Below, piece by piece: positions 7,789-14,792 of a stretch of 18,413 nt of DNA. The notes below the pieces were generated by a model, which did no database searches, had not been told where the DNA came from, and saw nothing but the letters and a program-made list of their open reading frames with translations. The DNA is taken from NCBI GenBank assembly GCA_900546005.1, contig URBJ01000042.1:1-18413 (forward strand), given 5' to 3'. This stretch comes from an uncultured Alistipes sp. (lineage in GTDB: Bacteria > Bacteroidota > Bacteroidia > Bacteroidales > Rikenellaceae). Both the position numbers and the translations under genes were made by a program. Within the stretch, counting starts at the first letter, position 1; every line of letters begins with the position of its first letter.

Positions 7789-9015
7789 ATGAAAGCGAAA
7801 ATCAAAGTGGATCGCCCGGTCGTAGAGCTGGACGGAGACGAGATGACACGGGTCATCTGGAAATTCATCAAAGACAAACTGATCCTTCCCTACCTCGATC
7901 TGAAGATCGAATATTTCGACTTGAGCATCCAGAACCGGGATGCGACCGATGATCGGGTCACGGTAGAGGCCGCCGAAGCCATCAAGAAATACAACGTGGG
8001 GATCAAATGCGCCACGATCACTCCGGACGAAGCCCGCGTGAAAGAGTTCGGTCTGAAGAAGATGTGGAAATCACCGAACGGTACGATCCGGAACATTCTG
8101 GACGGCACGGTCTTCCGCGAACCCATCATCTGCCGGAACGTTCCCCGGCTGGTTCCCGGCTGGACCCAACCGATCTGCATCGGCCGTCACGCATTCGGCG
8201 ATCAGTATCGGGCTACGGACGTGGTTACGCACGGCCCCGGAAAATTGACCATGACCTTCACCGGTGAGGACGGAACCACCCAATCGTGGGAGGTATATGA
8301 CTACAAGGGAGACGGAGTAGCTCTCTGCATGTACAATACGGATGCTTCGATCCGCGGTTTTGCCCACGCTTGTTTCAACATGGCGCTGAACAAAAAATGG
8401 CCGCTCTATCTGAGTACGAAGAACACGATTCTGAAAAAATACGACGGCCGGTTCAAGGATATTTTCGAGGAGATCTACCGCACCGATTACAAGGAGCGTA
8501 TGGATGCGCTGGGACTGACCTACGAACACCGGCTGATCGACGACATGGTCGCATCCGCTCTGAAGTGGAACGGAGGGTTCGTATGGGCCTGCAAGAACTA
8601 CGACGGTGACGTACAATCCGATACGGTAGCCCAAGGCTTCGGCTCGTTGGGTCTGATGACTTCGGTCCTGATCACCCCCGACGGCAAGACAATGGAGGCC
8701 GAAGCCGCACACGGAACCGTTACCCGCCACTATCGCCTGCACCAAAAAGGGGAAGAGACCTCGACCAACCCGATCGCATCGATTTTCGCATGGACCCGCG
8801 GATTGAGCCACCGTGCTGCGTTGGACGACAACGCTGAATTGGCCCGCTTTGCCCAAGCCCTCGAGTCGGTATGCGTCGAAACCGTCGAGTCGGGCAAGAT
8901 GACCAAGGATTTGGCCCTGTTGGTAAAGGGTGGAAAGGTGACCCGAGCCGACTATCTGAACACACAGGAGTTTCTGGATGCATTGGACGATGGTTTGCGA
9001 AACAAACTCGCATAG
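7789..9015 (+). CDS. icd: NADP-dependent isocitrate dehydrogenase, eukaryotic-type homodimer
   Basis: Oxidatively decarboxylates isocitrate to 2-oxoglutarate with NADP in the TCA cycle. The 408-residue product belongs to the type II dimeric subfamily that includes human IDH1/IDH2, not to the E. coli Icd type: it carries [27 protein letters not shown] sequence, [13 protein letters not shown] (Arg133 corresponds to human IDH1 Arg132), [19 protein letters not shown], the metal-binding YDGDVQSD, and [12 protein letters not shown] followed by [16 protein letters not shown]. The start at 7789 is preferred over a TTG at 7759 because that codon lies inside the -7 box. It is monocistronic: own promoter upstream, strong terminator 20 bases downstream. 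Confidence 0.97.
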   Translation: MKAKIKVDRPVVELDGDEMTRVIWKFIKDKLILPYLDLKIEYFDLSIQNRDATDDRVTVEAAEAIKKYNVGIKCATITPDEARVKEFGLKKMWKSPNGTIRNILDGTVFREPIICRNVPRLVPGWTQPICIGRHAFGDQYRATDVVTHGPGKLTMTFTGEDGTTQSWEVYDYKGDGVALCMYNTDASIRGFAHACFNMALNKKWPLYLSTKNTILKKYDGRFKDIFEEIYRTDYKERMDALGLTYEHRLIDDMVASALKWNGGFVWACKNYDGDVQSDTVAQGFGSLGLMTSVLITPDGKTMEAEAAHGTVTRHYRLHQKGEETSTNPIASIFAWTRGLSHRAALDDNAELARFAQALESVCVETVESGKMTKDLALLVKGGKVTRADYLNTQEFLDALDDGLRNKLA

Positions 9016-9034
9016 AAATAATTATTCTTCAAAC

Positions 9035-9070
9035 AAAAAAGGATCGGTCTCGTCGGACCGATCCTTTTTT
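9035..9070 (+). terminator. Intrinsic terminator after icd
   Basis: A perfect 15-base inverted repeat: six A plus GGATCGGTC (9035-9049) pairs with GACCGATCC plus six T (9056-9070), 6-base loop. The A and T runs flanking the stem suggest it can act on both strands. Confidence 0.95.
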
Positions 9071-9076
9071 GTTTTT

Positions 9077-9319
9077 CTATTTACCAACAGTTTTTCATTC
9101 TCGCAGACTCCGCAACAAAACAAAATAAACATCTAACAATCAATATCTTGCATCATAAACATCTACTGCAGCAACAACTGTTCCTAAAATTTATCAATAA
9201 CATCTCTTTTACATAAAAAACAAAGTTACAACCCGATTCTTCGCCACATTCAATTTAAATTCACTACATCTCTTATAAAACATTAGCACAAAAATAAAAA
9301 ACAAATCACCGTAATTTTG
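9077..9319. other. AT-rich gene-free stretch before the BACON cassette
   Basis: About 240 bases of AT-rich sequence with many CAA/ACA strings and no credible open frame. The minus strand contains one TAACTTTG box (9228-9221) but no gene follows it. Beyond this I see nothing definite. Confidence 0.5.
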
Positions 9320-9350
9320 TTGGATTAAACAATATAAATACCTACATTTG
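9320..9350 (+). promoter_or_regulatory. Promoter for the BACON/GDPD lipoprotein cassette
   Basis: TTG at 9320-9322, 20 bases, then TACATTTG at 9343-9350, matching the Bacteroidota consensus exactly. The ATG at 9389 is 38 bases beyond the -7 box. It probably drives both lipoprotein genes, since no comparable box precedes the second. Confidence 0.85.
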
Positions 9351-9388
9351 TTAGGACCACACTATTACTAACCCCTAAAACGCTACCC

Positions 9389-11761
9389 ATGAACCGATTC
9401 TTCACCCTGCTTATCGTCTCTCTAAGCCTACTCAGTATGGCTTCCTGCGAAAAAGACGATTCTCCGGAACAGATCTACCTGACCGTGAACGGACCAGATG
9501 GTAATCCGGCATCTACAACAATTACCATTCCCGACGGAACCAGCTACACCGAACAACTCACACTCCAATCCAACGGAAAATGGAGTATCGAAAAACCAGC
9601 TTCCGACTCATGGCTGAAGGTTTCTCCGACAGCAGGAGAAGGAGACCAGGCAGTTACGGTATCCGTCGATCCAAACTCACAAAGCGAAGCCAGACAAAGC
9701 CAACTGGTTTTTCGAGCCGACAACAAGGATTTTCTGAAAATTACAATTCATCAGGAGGGCCAAAAGGAGACAGAACCCTACTTGACCGTCACCCCAGATA
9801 CACCCCAGACAATCGCAGCCTCCGGAGGAGATCTTCCTTTTACAGTCGACTCCTATTCGGGATTATGGGATTATACGATACAGGGGAGTTCGACCGATTG
9901 GTTGACCGAAAAGGAGAGAACAGCCTCACGAATCATCTTTACCGCATCGGAAAACATGCAAACCGATGCACAAAGCGCAACAATTGAATTCTATGTTCCG
10001 GGAACATCCGATCTGAAACAGAGCATTACCGTAACCCTCTCCGCCCCGAAACCAGCTCCGAGCGCTGATCTGCTTGATGTCGTATTTCACAACGACGGAA
10101 GCGCCACTGATATCTCTCCATTACAGAACCACGTGGAACATTTGGCGGGATCTTCATCGATGACCTACCTCAACGACGGTTATCAAGGGTACATAGCCCA
10201 TTTTAACCACACCCCGGGAGCGTCTATATCTACCGGATACTATAAGGTAAACTACTCGGGCAAGACACAATTCGAAAACGGACTTGCCGACGGACATACC
10301 CTCGAAACGCTTTTCATGTATGACGACGAGATCAAAATCGGCACCGAGGTAAAGATGTTCAGTGCGATGGAGAGCGGCGGAACCGGATTTCTATTAACCA
10401 GTGACAAGGGAGAAATCACCTTCCTGCCCAACGTCGGTGGATGGAAATGGACCCGCAGCGGCGTTGTTCCCGAAAAGGGAACCTACTACCATGTGGTAGG
10501 TGTATGGGACAAACAGAAAGGTAGTGCAACAATCTATATAAACGGAGTACGTAAGGGTTCAACCAGTGCGAGCGGCACCTTCTCCTTCCCTCCCAACAAG
10601 AATTGCTATTGGTTCTGCATCGGAGGCGATGCTTCGGGTTCAGGAGCAGGTAATGCATGGAGAGGCGACATCGCCATAGCACGCGTATATGACGATCCGC
10701 TCACAGAAGACGAAGTCTCCAAACTATGGGATGCCGTCAAAGACAAAATGCCACAAAATGCGATTACAATATCAGACATACTATTTCTGACCCAAGCGAA
10801 CGTAGCCGAAGGATCTCCCTATCGCATCGGAGGAACCGGGTTTCAAAACGGTGATCTGATCCGTCTTGAATCCGTAACCAGCGAAAGCAATGTATTTACC
10901 TGTACAACGACCGTCACAGAGAAATACGCAGAAATCACCATTCCTTCGGGATTCGTTTCGGGAGAATACCGCCTTATCGTACAACGGGGAGAAAAGAGCT
11001 ATCCGCTCGGGACAGCCCAACTGACACTTTCGGATCAACCGACCGAGCTGAAACTGCCTCAAGTAATCGCTCATCGAGGATATCATACCGTTAATGGAGC
11101 GGCACACAACTCGGTTGCATCACTCAAAGCCGCACAAGAGCTTGGAGTCTACGGTTCCGAAGGCGATTTTTACATTACGAAAGATGGTGTCGTTGTCGCA
11201 TATCATGATCCCACCATCAATGGCATTACAATCGATCAAGCCAACTACGATCAAATTCAAAACTTGACCCTCTCGAACGGCGAAAAGATTCCGACATTCG
11301 CCTCATTCCTCGATGTTCTCGAACAAGACCCGCAGATGAAACTGGTCATTGAGATCAAGACGCATAGCAACACGACAAATGACGATCGGGCCGTTGATGC
11401 CATCACGGCAATGGTCGAAGAACGCGGATTGACCGGTCAAGTGGATTATATCGCCTTCAGTTACCACGTATGCCAACGTTTAGTGACGAAAGTTCCGGAA
11501 GGGACGACGATCGGTTATCTGAGTGGTAACATCGCTCCATCGCAATTAGAGCCGGGCATCAATTGCATCGACTATGACATGAATACCATCCGCAACAACC
11601 CGCAATGGGTACAAGAGGCCCACGACGCAGGACGTGTCGTCAACGTATGGACTGTCAATTCGGAACAGGACATGCTGGAATTTATCGGTATGGGAGTAGA
11701 TTTCATCACTACGGATTCACCTCAAATTCTTAAAGAGATTGTCGCCCGGCTGACAGATTAA
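9389..11761 (+). CDS. Surface lipoprotein: BACON x2, LamG-like, TIG-like, GDPD phosphodiesterase
   Basis: A 790-residue multidomain lipoprotein. Residues 1-20 are a lipoprotein signal with lipobox MASC; EKDD follows the Cys, resembling the Bacteroidota surface-export tag. Two BACON domains (about 29-124 and 129-222) each carry the typical W-I-x pattern (KWSIEKPASDSWLKVSP; TDWLTEKERT). A LamG/concanavalin-like domain spans about 226-450, ending GDIAIARVYDDPLTEDEV. Residues of about 457-550 look like a TIG/Ig-like fold (GGTGFQNGDLIRL). The C-terminus (556-790) is a glycerophosphodiester phosphodiesterase: HRG with His562, Glu591-x-Asp593, His606 in YHDPTING, Glu655 in IEIK, and NVWTVNS. All core metal and catalytic positions are kept, but the usual ENT after HRG reads HNS. 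Substrate is unknown; glycerophosphodiesters, teichoic-like or glycan phosphodiesters are possible. Its N-terminal two thirds is paralogous to the next gene. Confidence 0.9.
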   Translation: MNRFFTLLIVSLSLLSMASCEKDDSPEQIYLTVNGPDGNPASTTITIPDGTSYTEQLTLQSNGKWSIEKPASDSWLKVSPTAGEGDQAVTVSVDPNSQSEARQSQLVFRADNKDFLKITIHQEGQKETEPYLTVTPDTPQTIAASGGDLPFTVDSYSGLWDYTIQGSSTDWLTEKERTASRIIFTASENMQTDAQSATIEFYVPGTSDLKQSITVTLSAPKPAPSADLLDVVFHNDGSATDISPLQNHVEHLAGSSSMTYLNDGYQGYIAHFNHTPGASISTGYYKVNYSGKTQFENGLADGHTLETLFMYDDEIKIGTEVKMFSAMESGGTGFLLTSDKGEITFLPNVGGWKWTRSGVVPEKGTYYHVVGVWDKQKGSATIYINGVRKGSTSASGTFSFPPNKNCYWFCIGGDASGSGAGNAWRGDIAIARVYDDPLTEDEVSKLWDAVKDKMPQNAITISDILFLTQANVAEGSPYRIGGTGFQNGDLIRLESVTSESNVFTCTTTVTEKYAEITIPSGFVSGEYRLIVQRGEKSYPLGTAQLTLSDQPTELKLPQVIAHRGYHTVNGAAHNSVASLKAAQELGVYGSEGDFYITKDGVVVAYHDPTINGITIDQANYDQIQNLTLSNGEKIPTFASFLDVLEQDPQMKLVIEIKTHSNTTNDDRAVDAITAMVEERGLTGQVDYIAFSYHVCQRLVTKVPEGTTIGYLSGNIAPSQLEPGINCIDYDMNTIRNNPQWVQEAHDAGRVVNVWTVNSEQDMLEFIGMGVDFITTDSPQILKEIVARLTD

Positions 11762-11906
11762 AAACGTTTCATAACCCTCGATATACGGGAGGCGCTATGT
11801 CGCTTCCCGTATGTTGCTACAATCAATAAAACATACCATAATCAATCTAATTTAATATTCAATCCGAACCTTAAACTTTTTTAAAAACCATTAAACTACT
11901 TCAACC
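11762..11906. other. Spacer between the two BACON genes with a GC-rich hairpin
   Basis: ATACGGGAGGCG (11783-11794) pairs with CGCTTCCCGTAT (11801-11812), 12 pairs including one G-T, loop of 6. No T run follows, so it is not a canonical terminator; it may stabilise or process the upstream message or reduce read-through. The remaining 90 bases are AT-rich without a full TANNTTTG box, so the second gene is probably transcribed from the first gene's promoter. Confidence 0.6.
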
Positions 11907-13532
11907 ATGAACAGACATCTAACCTTACTGGCCGCTGTCGCCATGTCGCTGTTTAGTATATCTTGCGACAAGGACGACACACAAAGTGATCCGTTTATTT
12001 CGATCACAACTCCGTCGGGAGTGAATCCGACTTCGATCACCATCGAGGCAACCGCCTACTCTCAAGACTTTACGATCAACTCGAACGCTGCATGGCGAAT
12101 CGAGAAACAGCCGGCCACAGCAAACTGGCTGACCATATCTCCATCCGAAGGGAGTGGAGATGCAACTATCAAAGTGAGTGCATTGGCCAACGAGCAAGCC
12201 ACAAGGATTCAAGCCATGTTGATTTTCTATTCCGGAGACACCAAACTCAACGCCTTGACGATCATACAAAATCCGGCCAATGCATACCTGAATGTAGACC
12301 CCGCACAACCGGATACGATTCCAGCAGACGGCGGCGACCTTGTTTTAAATGTCAGCACCAATGCCGGGACATGGGATGCGCAGATTACGGGCGAGAACAG
12401 CGAATGGCTGACTGAAAAAGAGCGTACCGAAACCAGCATTACCTTCACCGCAGCCGCCAATCCGAATAACGCAGAACAAACAGCAACCATAACATTCACC
12501 TCGAAAGAGCATCCCGACTTTGAAGAGACCGTCACCATCAAACAAAATGCGAAAGAGGCGATCTACATGGATCTGACTCCGGAAGAAGAACCCTATGTAA
12601 TAACCATAGATGGCGGCGATCTCAGATTGATTGTCGGCACCAATGCCACCTCATGGGATGCAGTTATCAGCGGCGAGAACAGCGAATGGCTGACTGAAAA
12701 GGAACGAACCGAAACCAGCATCACCTTTACAGCCGATGCCAACTTGACGCCCGATCAACTGAGTGCCACCATCACATTCACCACCACGGAAGACGATCCG
12801 GACTTTGAAAAAGTCATCACCATCAATCAAGAAGGGTTGATCGCAGATCTGCTGGACATTCAATTCCAAGAGGATGGGACAGCAATCGACATATCTCCGA
12901 TGCACCGTAACGTCGAGACATTCGAAGGTCCGAACTTCAGCACGGTCTATCTCGACTCCTACAAACGTTATGCAGGCCGCTTCTCACCGGCCGAATTGGC
13001 AACCAGCATTTCAAACGGTTTCTTGAAAGTCGACTACAAAGGGGACGAAGCGTATAAAAATGCCATAGCCGATGGACACTCGATGGAGATGCTCATCATG
13101 CTCAACTCAGATCTGAAAATCGGTAGTGAAGTCAAGATGTTCAGCTCGATGCAAAGCGGAGGCACAGGTTTCCTATTAAGCAAAGAGACCAATGAATTCA
13201 CATTCCTACCCAATATAGGAGGTTGGAAATGGTGTTACAGCGGCGTCGTTCCCCAAAAGGGCGTCTATTATCACGTTGTCGGCGTATGGAACAAAGATGC
13301 AGGGAAAGCCTACATCTACATTAACGGTGAATTGAAGGGAGAGACCGATGCAAGCGGCGATTTTTCATTCCCGGCCACGGACACTTGCCATTGGTTCTGC
13401 ATTGGAGGTGATCCTTCCAGCGAAACCGGTACCGAAAACTGCTGGATAGGAGATATCGGCATTGCCCGGATCTACGATAAACCCCTGTCAGACAAACAGG
13501 TTGCTGCCTTGTATGATATGATCAACGAATAA
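11907..13532 (+). CDS. Surface lipoprotein: BACON x3 and LamG-like domain
   Basis: A 541-residue non-enzymatic paralogue of the preceding lipoprotein. The signal ends at Cys20 (FSISC) and is followed by DKDD, the same kind of acidic surface-export tag. Three BACON domains occupy about 29-121, 126-216 and 219-312; the second and third share NSEWLTEKERTETSITFTA word for word and are a recent duplication at the DNA level. The LamG/concanavalin-like domain (313-541) matches that of the previous gene along its whole length: DIQF versus DVVF, IKIGTEVKMFSAM versus LKIGSEVKMFSSM, GGTGFLL, FLPN-x-GGWKW, GVYYHVVGVW, HWFCIGGD, GDIGIARIYDKPLS. It stops where the paralogue continues into TIG and GDPD domains. 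A ligand-binding (glycan or mucin) role on the cell surface is inferred from the BACON and LamG families; no catalytic motif is seen. Confidence 0.89.
   Translation: MNRHLTLLAAVAMSLFSISCDKDDTQSDPFISITTPSGVNPTSITIEATAYSQDFTINSNAAWRIEKQPATANWLTISPSEGSGDATIKVSALANEQATRIQAMLIFYSGDTKLNALTIIQNPANAYLNVDPAQPDTIPADGGDLVLNVSTNAGTWDAQITGENSEWLTEKERTETSITFTAAANPNNAEQTATITFTSKEHPDFEETVTIKQNAKEAIYMDLTPEEEPYVITIDGGDLRLIVGTNATSWDAVISGENSEWLTEKERTETSITFTADANLTPDQLSATITFTTTEDDPDFEKVITINQEGLIADLLDIQFQEDGTAIDISPMHRNVETFEGPNFSTVYLDSYKRYAGRFSPAELATSISNGFLKVDYKGDEAYKNAIADGHSMEMLIMLNSDLKIGSEVKMFSSMQSGGTGFLLSKETNEFTFLPNIGGWKWCYSGVVPQKGVYYHVVGVWNKDAGKAYIYINGELKGETDASGDFSFPATDTCHWFCIGGDPSSETGTENCWIGDIGIARIYDKPLSDKQVAALYDMINE
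12390..12700 (+). repeat. In-frame direct repeat marking BACON domain duplication
   Basis: A 29-base sequence is identical at 12390-12418 and 12672-12700, offset 282 bases (94 codons). Similarity continues on both sides with mainly silent differences. It encodes the GENSEWLTEK core of BACON domains 2 and 3 of the second lipoprotein, so unequal recombination between the copies could add or remove exactly one domain. Confidence 0.88.
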
Positions 13533-13596
13533 CGGAACTGCTCGAATGGATTATATATTCCTGAATAGGATATAGAACACTCATTTACTATCCGAC

Positions 13597-13650
13597 AAAG
13601 ACACACTTCTGCTTTTTCACATAAAAGGGAAGAAGTGTGTCTTTATTTTT
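13597..13650 (+). terminator. Intrinsic terminator after the BACON cassette
   Basis: AAAGACACACTTCT (13597-13610) pairs perfectly with AGAAGTGTGTCTTT (13631-13644); the 20-base loop contains a further small CTTTT/AAAAG pairing. A T-rich tail (ATTTTT) follows. It ends the two-gene lipoprotein unit ahead of trpS. Confidence 0.9.
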
Positions 13651-13685
13651 AATTATCCTAAAAACATTTTTTATCGTAATTTTTG

Positions 13686-13693
13686 TAGATTTG
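13686..13693 (+). promoter_or_regulatory. Putative -7 box for trpS-clc
   Basis: TAGATTTG is an exact TANNTTTG match 49 bases before the trpS ATG. The -33 position holds a T-rich run (13667-13672) rather than a TTG, so the upstream half is weak. Confidence 0.55.
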
Positions 13694-13742
13694 CGGAATT
13701 ATAAAAACAAACCTTGCTTTACGCAAAATTTTGTAACTACAT

Positions 13743-14732
13743 ATGGAAACTGTTCTTAGTGGCATCCGCTCGACAGGCAACCTGCATCTGGGCAACTATT
13801 TCGGAGCTTTGAAAAACTTCGTTAAAATGCAATACGAGGAGAAATGCTTCTTCTTCATTGCCGATTACCACTCACTGACAACCCACCCCGACCCGAAAAT
13901 GCTGCACGTCAACGTTAAAAACGTTTTGTCAGAATATCTGGCCGCAGGTCTCGATCCGGACGTTGCAACCATCTACGTTCAGAGCGATGTACCTGAAGTG
14001 GCAGAACTCTCGCTACTGCTCAGCATGCACGCCTACGTAGGAGAATTGGAACGCACAACCTCATTTAAAGATAAGATACGGAAACAACCCAATAACGTCA
14101 ACATCGGATTGCTGAGCTATCCGGTTTTGATGGCAGCCGACATTCTGCAACATCGTGCGACACGGGTTCCTGTGGGCAAGGATCAGGAGCAACACTTGGA
14201 GCTGACGCGGCGATTCGCCCGACGGTTCAACCAGCTTTATCAGGTAGACTTCTTCCCCGAATGCCAACCCTATACCTTTGGCGGCGAATTAATAAAAATT
14301 CCCGGACTGGACGGATCGGGAAAGATGGGCAAATCGGAGGGAAACGGCATCTTCCTGAACGACAGCGATGCGGCCATTCGCAAAAAAGTGATGAAAGCCG
14401 TAACCGATTCGGGACCGACTGCACCAGACAGCCCCATGCCTGAGGTTATCGCCAACCTTTTCACCATCCTGAAAGCCGTCTCGACCGAGGATACCGTAGC
14501 TCACTTCACCGATCTTTGGAACCGTTGTGAAATCCGTTACGGCGACCTGAAAAAACAACTGGCAGAAGATATCATTAAGGTCGTTGCACCGATTCGGGAA
14601 CGGATCCAAGACATCATGAACGACGAGGCCTATCTGTCACGAGTGGTGAAACAAGGAGCCGAAAAGGCACGCGAAAGCTCGAGAGCGACATTGGCAGAGG
14701 TCCGTCGCATCATGGGGATCAAACCGTTCTGA
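13743..14732 (+). CDS. trpS: Tryptophanyl-tRNA synthetase
   Basis: Class I synthetase (TyrRS/TrpRS subgroup) that charges tRNA-Trp. The 329-residue length is typical. The HIGH-equivalent HLGN is at 15-18 in the usual context SGIRSTGNLHLGNYFGAL, and the KMSKS-equivalent KMGKS is at 194-198 (GLDGSGKMGKSEGN). Between them lie FFIADYHSLT, the Trp/ATP-site LSYPVLMAADIL and VPVGKDQEQHLELTR. Start: the ATG at 13743 gives the family's normal N-terminus with nothing upstream in frame. The ClC gene follows 60 bases later on the same strand with no terminator between, so co-transcription is likely. Confidence 0.98.
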   Translation: METVLSGIRSTGNLHLGNYFGALKNFVKMQYEEKCFFFIADYHSLTTHPDPKMLHVNVKNVLSEYLAAGLDPDVATIYVQSDVPEVAELSLLLSMHAYVGELERTTSFKDKIRKQPNNVNIGLLSYPVLMAADILQHRATRVPVGKDQEQHLELTRRFARRFNQLYQVDFFPECQPYTFGGELIKIPGLDGSGKMGKSEGNGIFLNDSDAAIRKKVMKAVTDSGPTAPDSPMPEVIANLFTILKAVSTEDTVAHFTDLWNRCEIRYGDLKKQLAEDIIKVVAPIRERIQDIMNDEAYLSRVVKQGAEKARESSRATLAEVRRIMGIKPF

Positions 14733-14792
14733 TCCTCACGCCCTGCCTGCGACGGTACCCGATCGTAATCCAACTTCGCATTTCGCAGCACC

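Noticed and set aside
9221..9228. TAACTTTG box on the minus strand
   Set aside because: The nearest TTG is 22 bases away rather than 20, no gene follows, and such boxes arise by chance in AT-rich sequence.
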